From assembly GCF_002217475.1 (NCBI RefSeq), contig NZ_MUHH01000034.1, forward strand, positions 42,038 to 106,037: DNA of 64,000 nt, in the 5' to 3' direction. Position 1 is the first letter of the stretch. Every line of letters starts with the position of its first letter. The stretch comes from Flavobacterium tructae (lineage in GTDB: Bacteria; Bacteroidota; Bacteroidia; Flavobacteriales; Flavobacteriaceae). A model generated the notes under the pieces. The model did not search any database. It was not told the DNA's origin and saw nothing but the letters and a program-made list of their open reading frames with translations. Positions 1 through 7,835 of this stretch are shown piece by piece. The position numbers were made by a program, and so were the translations under genes.

Positions 1-1386
1 GAATTGGTGGAAGGAAAATGGAAAAATGTAACGTCTCTTCCGTTTAACAGTTCAGAATATTCAGTCGAACATCCCGCTTTGAGTCCGGATGAAAAAGTGT
101 TGTACTTTGCATCAGATATGCCGGGAACTTTGGGTTCATTTGATATTTATTCGGTAAACATTAATAAAGGAGCATTTGATACACCTCGAAATTTAGGGCC
201 AACCATTAATACCGACAAAAGAGAGCAGTTCCCTTTTGTTTCGACAGACCAAAAACTCTATTTTTCTTCTGACGGACATTTGGGTTATGGGTCACTTGAT
301 GTTTTTGTTTCCGATATTAAAGGAAACGAATACAGTAAGCCGGTGAATGTGGGACAGCCTTTGAATTCAAATGGGGATGATTTCTCTTTTAATATCGATG
401 CCGATACCAAAGAAGGTTATTTTGCTTCGAATAGAGAGGGAGGAAAAGGGAGCGATGATATTTATCAGATTAAAGAAATCAAAGATCTAATTGTAGAAGA
501 TTGTAAACAATTCATCGCAGGAGTTATTACAGATGTCGATACTAAGCTACCCTTAGAAAATGCAACAGTGATTTTACAGAATTCAGATCAGAAGGTTTTG
601 AATACAACAATTACCACCACAGATGGGAAGTTTAGTTTTACTGTTGATTGCGAAAGTTCGTTTACAGTTTTAAGTTCCAAAGAAAAGTATACAAGCGAAT
701 CGAGAATCATATCTTCCGGAAAAACCAGAGACGCAAGCCATGATGCTTCGATGGCATTAAGATCTTTGGAGGTTATTAAACAAGAGGAGCTACAAACTGC
801 TGAAAAGAAAAGACGGGAAGAACAGCAGCTTGCAGAAAAGAAAAAACAGGAGGAAGAAATTGATACGAAACGAAGAAAAGAAAGAGAAGCACTGGCTGCT
901 ATTGCTTTAAAAGAAGCCGATAAAAAGGCGAAGGCAGACGAAATTATTGCAAAAGACATTAGAAAGAAAGAGAAAACTGCTCAGATTCTTGCACAGGAAA
1001 AAGATGTGGTAAAAGACAATAAAGGCAGATTAATCATTAAAACTGATCCGATTTATTTTGATTATAATTTGTGGTACATCCGAAAAGAATCTAAAGTTGT
1101 ATTAGGGCGTGTGGTCGAATTAATGAAGAAATATCCAGACATGGTAATCGAAATTGGATCACATACCGATTCGAGAGGAAATGAAAAGTTTAATGCCAAT
1201 TTATCTCAAAAAAGAGCCAATTCAACCAGAGACTTTATAATAGAGTCAGGTATTAACGCCAAAAGGGTGACGGCTAAGGGATATGGGGAATCGGTACCTA
1301 TTGTGAAATGTAATCCCGATGAAGCGTGCTCAGAAGAAGAACACGAATTGAACAGAAGAAGTGAATTTGTAATTAAGGACTTATAA
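1..1386 (+). CDS. OmpA-family envelope protein with PD40-like repeats (5' end outside window)
   Basis: The reading frame is open to the first base, so the N-terminus is missing and no start can be assigned. The visible 460 residues hold, in order: WD40/PD40-like beta-propeller repeats (about 15-160, several LYFSSD/YFASN-type strands followed by G.G..D(I/V)), a carboxypeptidase-regulatory-like beta-sandwich (about 168-250), a Lys/Glu-rich coiled coil (about 257-340), and an OmpA C-terminal peptidoglycan-binding domain (about 350-458, with the HTDSRG and NRRSEF motifs). Proteins of this layout in Flavobacteriia are outer-membrane lipoproteins or periplasmic proteins that anchor to peptidoglycan and often sit next to PorP/SprF genes of gliding or type IX secretion loci. 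That partner would lie upstream, outside the window. Family assignment is firm; the specific role is inference. Confidence 0.9.
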   Translation, partial: ELVEGKWKNVTSLPFNSSEYSVEHPALSPDEKVLYFASDMPGTLGSFDIYSVNINKGAFDTPRNLGPTINTDKREQFPFVSTDQKLYFSSDGHLGYGSLDVFVSDIKGNEYSKPVNVGQPLNSNGDDFSFNIDADTKEGYFASNREGGKGSDDIYQIKEIKDLIVEDCKQFIAGVITDVDTKLPLENATVILQNSDQKVLNTTITTTDGKFSFTVDCESSFTVLSSKEKYTSESRIISSGKTRDASHDASMALRSLEVIKQEELQTAEKKRREEQQLAEKKKQEEEIDTKRRKEREALAAIALKEADKKAKADEIIAKDIRKKEKTAQILAQEKDVVKDNKGRLIIKTDPIYFDYNLWYIRKESKVVLGRVVELMKKYPDMVIEIGSHTDSRGNEKFNANLSQKRANSTRDFIIESGINAKRVTAKGYGESVPIVKCNPDEACSEEEHELNRRSEFVIKDL

Positions 1387-1397
1387 TTGCAAGAGTT

Positions 1398-1436
1398 AAA
1401 CCAACTCGACAGATTTTTAAAACCTTGTCGGGTTTG
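1398..1436 (+). terminator. Hairpin terminator after OmpA gene
   Basis: Imperfect stem of the form AACCnnnTCGACAG ... CTTGTCGGGTTT just after the stop codon. It belongs to the CCGACAG/CTGTCGG hairpin family also seen near 2029, 5424 and 60865. Confidence 0.55.
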
Positions 1437-1524
1437 ATGTTTAAAAAATTAGTTGAGAACCCTTTCTTTTGGCTTCTTTTTTATTTAATTTTATAAAATA
1501 ACAACGATTAAAATAAAAATAATT

Positions 1525-2013
1525 ATGAAAAACCTAGTTGTATCCTGCTTGCTTGTGACTTGTATCGGACTTCAAAGCTGTAAAAACAATGAAAATCAGA
1601 AGGCAGCTGAAGCAGCTAAAGCAGATGCTGAGACCATCGTAAGTACAGAATGTTACAAAGCTATATATGAAAAAGATATTATCGATTTAAAAGTAAACAC
1701 GCTAAAAAATGGAAAGATAAGTGGTAACATGACTATGAAAGTTTCCGCGGCAACAGAAAGAGTGGGAGAACTTACAGGAGAATTTCGCGGAGACACCTTA
1801 TTTGTCGATTATACTTTCCAAGAGGTAACCAACAAGAATAAAACTTTTAAAAATCCAATGGCATTCTTAAAGAAAGACAAAAGACTTATTTTAGGTAACG
1901 GGACGATGCAGACTACTATGGGAGTTACTTACCTGGTAAAAGATAAACCAATCGATTTTGATCGTGTAAAATATAAATTTGATGCTGTTGAGTGTACTGA
2001 GAAAGCAAAATAA
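1525..2013 (+). CDS. Hypothetical lipoprotein
   Basis: A 162-residue protein with a lipoprotein signal peptide: Lys3, a hydrophobic core, and the lipobox LQSC ending at Cys19. An Ala/Glu/Lys-rich linker follows (about 24-40), then a predicted beta-rich domain with alternating short strands (about 45-155). No catalytic motif is visible and I do not recognise a named family. It is probably anchored in the inner leaflet of the outer membrane or in the periplasm. It stands alone between terminators (1398-1436 and 2029-2061). The start is the ATG at 1525, which gives the proper signal peptide. Confidence 0.75.
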   Translation: MKNLVVSCLLVTCIGLQSCKNNENQKAAEAAKADAETIVSTECYKAIYEKDIIDLKVNTLKNGKISGNMTMKVSAATERVGELTGEFRGDTLFVDYTFQEVTNKNKTFKNPMAFLKKDKRLILGNGTMQTTMGVTYLVKDKPIDFDRVKYKFDAVECTEKAK

Positions 2014-2028
2014 TGACCTCTAAAAAAT

Positions 2029-2061
2029 AAATCCGACAGACTTTTAAAACCTTTCGGATTT
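2029..2061 (+). terminator. Hairpin terminator after lipoprotein gene
   Basis: Stem AAATCCGA ... TCGGATTT directly downstream of the stop at 2013. Same sequence family as the hairpins at 1398 and 5424. Confidence 0.55.
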
Positions 2062-2080
2062 AGATTGAAAATACAGATAA

Positions 2081-2124
2081 AAAAAGCCGCTTCTTAATTT
2101 CTGAAAGCGGCTTTACTATTTTTT
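2081..2124. terminator. Bidirectional terminator between convergent genes
   Basis: Perfect stem AAAGCCGCTT / AAGCGGCTTT with A-run on one side and T-run on the other, placed between the ends of the convergent genes at 2013 and 2137. Confidence 0.8.
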
Positions 2125-2136
2125 AGATTTAATTCT

Positions 2137-2517
2137 TTATAAAACTTCACCTTTGATTTTTAAGGCAACTCTACCGTCAGGGTAGTTTACGGCATTCGTT
2201 TCAACGGTTATTGTTTTACGAATCGGACCGGAAACCATGTTGTATTTTACATCAATTTTACCTTTTTTTCCTGGCATAACTGCTGCTGCCGGTTTGGTAA
2301 CAACTATAGAACTTACAGTAGATTCAGCACCGGTAATCAAAAGTGGGGCATCACCTGTATTGGTAAATTCAAAAGAGCGAACTCCGTTGTCACTTTTCGA
2401 AATTTTTCCATAATCAATTGTATTGTCTTGGGCTTCAAATTCAATTTTTGGGCCGTTTTGTGCATAACTTATTGTACTAAACAATACGACTGCAATAAAA
2501 GAGGCTACATTTTTCAT
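2137..2517 (-). CDS. DUF1573 domain protein, exported
   Basis: A 126-residue protein: signal peptide 1-19 (cleavage after SYA, mature start QNG), then a single DUF1573 beta-sandwich. The family signature reads as DYGKI.....GVRSFEFTNTGDAPLLIT, a basic stretch, and a final GEV strand. DUF1573 domains are small immunoglobulin-like/ASH-type folds common in Bacteroidota periplasmic and surface proteins; their function is not established. The length is normal for a one-domain member. It is a stand-alone gene, convergent with the lipoprotein gene and divergent from valS. Confidence 0.92.
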   Translation of the reverse strand: MKNVASFIAVVLFSTISYAQNGPKIEFEAQDNTIDYGKISKSDNGVRSFEFTNTGDAPLLITGAESTVSSIVVTKPAAAVMPGKKGKIDVKYNMVSGPIRKTITVETNAVNYPDGRVALKIKGEVL

Positions 2518-2607
2518 TTCAAATTTTTTTTAAGTTGTAAGTAAATATACATTCTTTTAATTAACACACAAATTATTAATTCGCTTTTTATAGTGTACTT
2601 AATTATT

Positions 2608-2615
2608 TACTTTTG
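2608..2615 (+). promoter_or_regulatory. Candidate -7 box upstream of valS
   Basis: TACTTTTG matches the Bacteroidota -7 consensus TAnnTTTG. No TTG is seen at the right spacing upstream, and the leader would be about 150 nt, so this is tentative. Confidence 0.35.
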
Positions 2616-2768
2616 CTGTCAATAATTAGTACAAAAATTGAACCAGTTTTTCTGTTTAATTGTTTAGACGTGTATCTGCTTCATCGATTGATGATTAGCA
2701 AAAGATGTAATTGCAGTAATAAAACGATTAAACAAATAAGCAAATTAACGATTAAACAACCCTAGTAA

Positions 2769-5402
2769 ATGACAATTCCAGCACAATTTGACGCTAAGAC
2801 GATCGAGAACAAATGGTATGATTACTGGATGAAGAACAACTATTTTCATTCAGAACCTGATCACAGAACACCATATACAATTGTAATTCCGCCACCAAAC
2901 GTCACAGGAGTCCTTCACATGGGGCATATGCTGAACAATACTATTCAGGATGTTTTAATTCGTAGAGCGCGTCTTAAAGGTTTTAATGCCTGTTGGGTTC
3001 CGGGAACGGATCATGCTTCTATCGCGACAGAAGCAAAAGTAGTACAGAAATTAAAAGCGGAAGGAATCAATAAGAATGATTTAACCCGTGAAGAATTTTT
3101 AGCACACGCCTGGGAATGGACGGATAAATATGGCGGTGTAATCTTAGATCAGCTTAAAAAATTAGGAGCTTCCTGTGATTGGGAAAGAACTAAATTTACA
3201 ATGGATCCTGATATGTCAGCATCTGTAATTCGCTCGTTTGTAGATTTGTACAATAAAGGGTTAATTTACAGAGGATACCGAATGGTAAACTGGGATCCGG
3301 AAGCAAAAACAACGCTTTCTGACGAAGAAGTAATCTATGAAGAACAACAAGGAAAATTATTTTTCTTAAAATATAAAATCGAAGGTTCAGAAGATTTTCT
3401 GACGATCGCCACGACACGTCCTGAAACTATTTTTGGAGACACTGCGATCTGTATTAACCCAAATGATGAGCGTTTTGCACATCTAAAAGGGAAAAAAGCT
3501 ATCGTTCCAATTTGTGGAAGAGTTATTCCGATTATTGAAGACGAATATGTAGATGTTGAATTCGGAACCGGATGTTTAAAAGTAACTCCGGCACACGATA
3601 TGAATGATAAAACGTTAGGAGAGAAGCACAATCTTGAAATCGTTGATATCTTTAATGAAGATGCTACATTAAATAGTTTCGGATTACATTATCAGGGCAA
3701 AGACCGTTTTGTGGTTCGTACTGAAATTGCAAAAGAATTAGAGGAAATCGGAGCTTTGGCTAAAACCGAAATCCATTTGAATAAAGTAGGAACCTCCGAA
3801 AGAACCAAAGCGGTAATCGAACCAAGATTATCTGACCAATGGTTTTTGAAAATGGAAGAGTTGGTAAAACCTGCAATTAAGTCCGTTTTGGAAACAGGAG
3901 ATATCAAATTGCATCCAAAACGTTTCGAGAACACTTATGCGCATTGGTTAAACAACATCCGTGATTGGAATATCTCACGTCAATTATGGTGGGGACAACA
4001 AATTCCGGCTTATTATTATGGAGATGGAAAAGAAGACTTCGTAGTAGCTGAAACTATTGAAGAAGCTTTAGTTTTAGCTAAAGAGAGAACATCTAACAAC
4101 TCATTGACAGCAGCTGACTTAAAACAAGATGTTGACGCCTTAGATACCTGGTTTTCATCATGGCTTTGGCCAATGTCAGTTTTTGGTGGAATTATGGATC
4201 CGGAAAGTGCAGATTATAAATATTACTATCCAACAAATGACTTGGTAACAGGTCCGGATATTTTATTCTTCTGGGTAGCCAGAATGATCATTGCAGGTTA
4301 CGAATACGCAGGTGAAAAACCATTTACAAATGTGTATTTAACCGGTTTAGTTCGTGATAAACAACGTCGTAAAATGTCTAAATCATTAGGGAATTCACCT
4401 GATCCTTTAGATTTGATCGATAAATTTAGTGCAGATGGAGTTCGTGTAGGATTGCTTTTAAGTGCTTCTGCCGGAAACGATATTATGTTTGATGAAGAAT
4501 TATGCAATCAGGGGAAAGCATTTTCAAACAAAATCTGGAATGCTTTTAAATTAATCAAAGGATGGGAAGTTTCTGAAACGATTCCACAACCTGAATCTTC
4601 AAAAGTAGCCATCGAGTGGTACGAAGCAAAATTGCAGCAAACCTTAGTTGATATTGAAGATAATTTCGAAAAATACAGAATTTCAGATTCGTTGATGGCC
4701 ATTTATAAATTGGTGTGGGATGATTTCTGTTCGTGGTTTTTAGAAATGATTAAACCGGCCTATCAACAGCCAATTGATAAAGCAACGTTTGATAAAGCGA
4801 TCGAAATGTTAGAAAGCAACTTGAAATTGCTGCATCCGTTTATGCCTTTCTTAACCGAAGAAATTTGGCATTTACTTGCTGACAGAACTCCGGAAGAAGC
4901 TTTAATCGTTTCTACCTGGCCAGAATTAAAACCTTTCAACGCCAGTTTAATTTCAGATTTTGAAAGTACAATTGAAGTAATTTCAGGAATCAGAACAATT
5001 CGTAAGGATAAAAATATTCCGTTTAAAGATGCGATCGAATTGAAAGCAATCAACAGTGAGAATATCACGACCTATTTTGACTCTATCGTTACGAAGTTAG
5101 GGAACATTTCAGCTTTCGAATATGTTACAGCTAAAGTAGACGGAGCATTGTCTTTCCGTGTAAAATCAAATGAATATTTCATCCCGATTTCTGGAAACAT
5201 CAATGTAGAAGAAGAAATTGCCAAACTGACTGCAGAGCTGGTATACACGCAAGGCTTCTTAAAATCTGTTCAGGCAAAATTATCTAACGAAAAATTTGTT
5301 GCCGGAGCACCGGAGAAAGTTTTGGCTAATGAAAAACAAAAAGAAGCTGATGCTTTAGCAAAAATTGCTACAATCGAGCAAAGTATTGCCGGATTGAAAT
5401 AA
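2769..5402 (+). CDS. valS: Valine--tRNA ligase
   Basis: An 877-residue class I aminoacyl-tRNA synthetase that charges tRNA-Val in the cytoplasm. The HIGH-type motif is PPPNVTGVLHMGHM (His50-Met-Gly-His53) and the KMSKS loop lies at residues 535-539. The editing CP1 domain sits between them (about 195-340, with the TTRPET motif). An anticodon-binding domain (about 600-760) and a C-terminal coiled-coil tail (about 815-877) follow, as in other ValRS. Length and order are complete, and ValRS rather than IleRS is indicated by the coiled-coil tail and the HMGHM context. It is followed by a strong terminator, so it appears monocistronic. Confidence 0.98.
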   Translation: MTIPAQFDAKTIENKWYDYWMKNNYFHSEPDHRTPYTIVIPPPNVTGVLHMGHMLNNTIQDVLIRRARLKGFNACWVPGTDHASIATEAKVVQKLKAEGINKNDLTREEFLAHAWEWTDKYGGVILDQLKKLGASCDWERTKFTMDPDMSASVIRSFVDLYNKGLIYRGYRMVNWDPEAKTTLSDEEVIYEEQQGKLFFLKYKIEGSEDFLTIATTRPETIFGDTAICINPNDERFAHLKGKKAIVPICGRVIPIIEDEYVDVEFGTGCLKVTPAHDMNDKTLGEKHNLEIVDIFNEDATLNSFGLHYQGKDRFVVRTEIAKELEEIGALAKTEIHLNKVGTSERTKAVIEPRLSDQWFLKMEELVKPAIKSVLETGDIKLHPKRFENTYAHWLNNIRDWNISRQLWWGQQIPAYYYGDGKEDFVVAETIEEALVLAKERTSNNSLTAADLKQDVDALDTWFSSWLWPMSVFGGIMDPESADYKYYYPTNDLVTGPDILFFWVARMIIAGYEYAGEKPFTNVYLTGLVRDKQRRKMSKSLGNSPDPLDLIDKFSADGVRVGLLLSASAGNDIMFDEELCNQGKAFSNKIWNAFKLIKGWEVSETIPQPESSKVAIEWYEAKLQQTLVDIEDNFEKYRISDSLMAIYKLVWDDFCSWFLEMIKPAYQQPIDKATFDKAIEMLESNLKLLHPFMPFLTEEIWHLLADRTPEEALIVSTWPELKPFNASLISDFESTIEVISGIRTIRKDKNIPFKDAIELKAINSENITTYFDSIVTKLGNISAFEYVTAKVDGALSFRVKSNEYFIPISGNINVEEEIAKLTAELVYTQGFLKSVQAKLSNEKFVAGAPEKVLANEKQKEADALAKIATIEQSIAGLK

Positions 5403-5423
5403 TTCGCTTTGTAATTAATATTT

Positions 5424-5456
5424 AACCCGACAGATTTTTGAAAATCTGTCGGGTTT
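5424..5456 (+). terminator. Terminator after valS
   Basis: Perfect stem AACCCGACAGATTTT / AAAATCTGTCGGGTT about 20 nt after the stop codon, followed by a T-rich tail. Confidence 0.8.
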
Positions 5457-5469
5457 GTTGTTTTTAATC

Positions 5470-5534
5470 GTCACGAATTCACGAATTATTTGTTTTCACA
5501 GATAGTAAAAAATAAAATTCGTGAATTCGTGGCT
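5470..5534. repeat. Inverted repeat CACGAATTCACGAATT (copy 1)
   Basis: The 16-nt arm at 5472-5487 is the exact reverse complement of 5516-5531. Each arm is itself a tandem CACGAATT doublet. A second copy lies at 6258-6320, on the other side of the GyrI-like gene. Confidence 0.85.
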
Positions 5535-5546
5535 ATTAAAAGTAAG

Positions 5547-6170
5547 TTACTTTACAGGTTCTCTAAGTATTGTTCTTAATTTCTCAGAAGCTGTTTTTCT
5601 AAAGTCTGATAGATAAATTTCATGGTGTAAGCCATTTTGTTCCAGCTGGTGTGCTGTAGAAAACTCCTGTATTTTTTTTAGTGTTTGAGGCTCATTTTCA
5701 AAAGGTCCGATATGAAGAACCTGTATCACTTTGCCTTCAGCCATCTCATAAAACTCTATTGATTTCGCTCGTTCGATTTGTTTTTTATTGGCAGTATTTT
5801 GAATGGCTTCTTCTGTTTGCTCTTTAGTTACGAAATTCGGCATTCTGATCATAATTCTGTAATCCCACTCACTTCGGGGTATTTTTAGCGGAGCTTCATC
5901 CATAGAAATGCCTTTGTATTTTTCAGTATCAAAACTCCACAGGGCTTCCAGTTTTGGAACAACAAAATCGTTATTTACGGCTTTCTGCATAAATTTAATA
6001 GCATAAGCAGTGGCATACAATGCCTGAATATTCTCTAAGAATTCTTGTCCCGAAGGATCACCTTTTCCTGTAATCGATAGGTAATTTGTTTTTTCAATGT
6101 AAACTATCTCGGGATTAGTTTTAGCAGTGTAGTATACTTTGTCGGTTTTTGTTAAATCTAGTTTGCTCAT
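5547..6170 (-). CDS. GyrI-like small-molecule-binding domain protein
   Basis: A 207-residue cytoplasmic protein without signal peptide or membrane segment. The sequence pattern matches the GyrI-like/SHOCT-type SOUL-fold group: an N-terminal YLSITGKGDPSG segment, a central WDYRIMIRMP segment, and a C-terminal GKVIQVLHIGPFENEP strand-loop. Such proteins bind small hydrophobic or cationic ligands and occur free or fused to AraC/MerR regulators; this one has no DNA-binding domain. It is bracketed on both sides by copies of the same inverted repeat (5470-5534 and 6258-6320). No operon partner is visible, and the ligand cannot be told from the sequence. Confidence 0.85.
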   Translation of the reverse strand: MSKLDLTKTDKVYYTAKTNPEIVYIEKTNYLSITGKGDPSGQEFLENIQALYATAYAIKFMQKAVNNDFVVPKLEALWSFDTEKYKGISMDEAPLKIPRSEWDYRIMIRMPNFVTKEQTEEAIQNTANKKQIERAKSIEFYEMAEGKVIQVLHIGPFENEPQTLKKIQEFSTAHQLEQNGLHHEIYLSDFRKTASEKLRTILREPVK

Positions 6171-6257
6171 CTTTTTAGTTTTATTACAAATTAAATCACA
6201 GAAGGTGACAACAGTATGTCAGCAGAAATATTTTAGATCTTTTTTCTTAAAAAAATA

Positions 6258-6320
6258 GCCACGAATTCACGAATTGTTTGTTTTCATAGATGGTAAAAAT
6301 AAAATTCGAGAATTCGTGGC
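6258..6320. repeat. Inverted repeat CACGAATTCACGAATT (copy 2)
   Basis: GCCACGAATTCACGAATT at 6258-6275 pairs with 6303-6320 with one mismatch. The 27-nt loop resembles that of copy 1 (TGTTTTCAnAGATnGTAAAAA). Confidence 0.85.
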
Positions 6321-6336
6321 GATTAAAAATAAGCCG

Positions 6337-7650
6337 TTATTTTTTCTTCCTCAAAACCAAAAATACAGGATAAGAAATCAAAGTGAGAACAACGATTATA
6401 GCAAAACCTTTCGGATCGCTGAAAATAAATCCTATTAACAAAGCAATCGAGGCTACAAAGGCAAATATTGTCGTCCACGGATACCAAAAAGAATGATACG
6501 GACGAGGTAAATTGGGTTCGGTGGCTCTTAGTTTTAAGAGAGAAAGATAAGCCAGTCCCCAAACGATAATAGAGATAAAGGCTGCGAAAGAAAATAATAC
6601 TTCAAAAGATCCTATACAAATTAAAAATAAACTGAAAAACGATGAAACTAAAAGCGCTACGATTGGTGTTCCTCCTTTATTTACGGTTGTTCCTTGTTTG
6701 AAAAAGAACCCGTCACGACTTAATCCGTAAAGGATTCTTGGTGGAATCATCATAAAAGCATTTAGTATACTGATTAATGAAAATATGGAAATTACCGTAA
6801 CAATAATAGCTCCGTTTTCTCCAAAAAGGATCTTAGCAACATCAGCTGCTGCTAAATTTGATTTTGCCAGGGTTTCAATTGGTAAAACATGAAAGAAAGC
6901 GGCGTTTACTAAAACATAAATGGCAACAACTAAAAAGACACCGCTGTACAATGATTTGGGAATATTTTTGTTGGGGTTATCATTTTCTTCGGCAAAAAAG
7001 CAAACACTGTTCCAGCCGTTGTAAGTCCCGATGATCAACTGTAATGATTTGAAAAAGCCGAAGATTAGTCCAATTTGAAAGAAAGAATTGTCCGTTTTGA
7101 TTTTAGGAACTTCAGTACCTGTGTACATAAAACAGGCTATGACCAAGGCTACAAAACATATTACTTTTAAGAAACTGGTAATTTGCTGAATGACGCTGCC
7201 GTTTTTTACACCACTTAAATGAATAAGTACAAAAGCAAGTAATAAAGAAATTGCCATCACGGTAGAATAGTTTGAGAGTACAGGAAACAAAATAATAATG
7301 TACTCACTAATTACAATACAATAAAAAGCAGGCGGTGTTACATTGACGATAAAATCAAACCAGCCGGAAAGAAAGCCTGCATATTCACCAAAAGCTCTTT
7401 TAATATAGTTATAGGAACCTCCTGCTTTGGGTAACATTGTGGAAAGTTCTGCATAAGAATTGGCTCCTAGCAAAACATATAAACCTCCAAAGAGCCATGA
7501 AGCAATAATGAGCCAATAATTGTCTAGTAGGGAAGCAATGCTGCCGGGTGTGCGAAGAATTCCAACGCCAATCGTTCCTCCAATTAATACAGCAATATTA
7601 AAACTTAGGCCAAGACTTTTTTGCAATTGATTTTTTTTGGAATCTGACAT
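6337..7650 (-). CDS. APC-family amino acid permease
   Basis: A 437-residue integral membrane protein with about 12 hydrophobic segments. The first helix carries the APC signature GGTIGVGIL (G..IG.GIF type), the unwound substrate-binding stretch of the LeuT fold. It most likely imports or exchanges amino acids across the inner membrane; the substrate is not readable. I place the start at the ATG at 7650 (MSDSKKN), not the in-frame ATG at 7728. A consensus -7 box (7688-7695) lies between them, and the 26 extra residues are not conserved-looking. It lies downstream of a terminator (7727-7760), so it is transcribed on its own. Confidence 0.93.
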   Translation of the reverse strand: MSDSKKNQLQKSLGLSFNIAVLIGGTIGVGILRTPGSIASLLDNYWLIIASWLFGGLYVLLGANSYAELSTMLPKAGGSYNYIKRAFGEYAGFLSGWFDFIVNVTPPAFYCIVISEYIIILFPVLSNYSTVMAISLLLAFVLIHLSGVKNGSVIQQITSFLKVICFVALVIACFMYTGTEVPKIKTDNSFFQIGLIFGFFKSLQLIIGTYNGWNSVCFFAEENDNPNKNIPKSLYSGVFLVVAIYVLVNAAFFHVLPIETLAKSNLAAADVAKILFGENGAIIVTVISIFSLISILNAFMMIPPRILYGLSRDGFFFKQGTTVNKGGTPIVALLVSSFFSLFLICIGSFEVLFSFAAFISIIVWGLAYLSLLKLRATEPNLPRPYHSFWYPWTTIFAFVASIALLIGFIFSDPKGFAIIVVLTLISYPVFLVLRKKK

Positions 7651-7687
7651 ATATCGGAGTTTTGTTTTGGTGAGAATTTTTGTGGAA

Positions 7688-7695
7688 CAAAAGTA
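7688..7695 (-). promoter_or_regulatory. -7 box of the permease promoter
   Basis: On the minus strand this reads TACTTTTG, matching TAnnTTTG, 38 nt upstream of the chosen start. It argues against the longer start at 7728. Confidence 0.5.
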
Positions 7696-7726
7696 ATACA
7701 ATCGGATTACTTTCTTTAGTGAAAAC

Positions 7727-7760
7727 AAAAAACCTCATCTATTGTAAGATGAGGTTTTTC
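7727..7760 (-). terminator. Terminator after TonB-dependent receptor
   Basis: Stem AACCTCATCT / AGATGAGGTT with a six-T tail on the minus strand, between the receptor stop (7836) and the permease start. Confidence 0.85.
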
Positions 7761-7835
7761 GTTTAAAACCAAACTTTTTTGTTTTCGTTATTGAAATACG
7801 ACAAAAGTCCGGAGGGTAAAATCTAATTCAAAATT

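Noticed and set aside
2616..2768. T-box or other riboswitch in the valS leader
   Set aside because: No T-box sequence or specifier stem could be drawn, and T-boxes are not expected in Bacteroidota.
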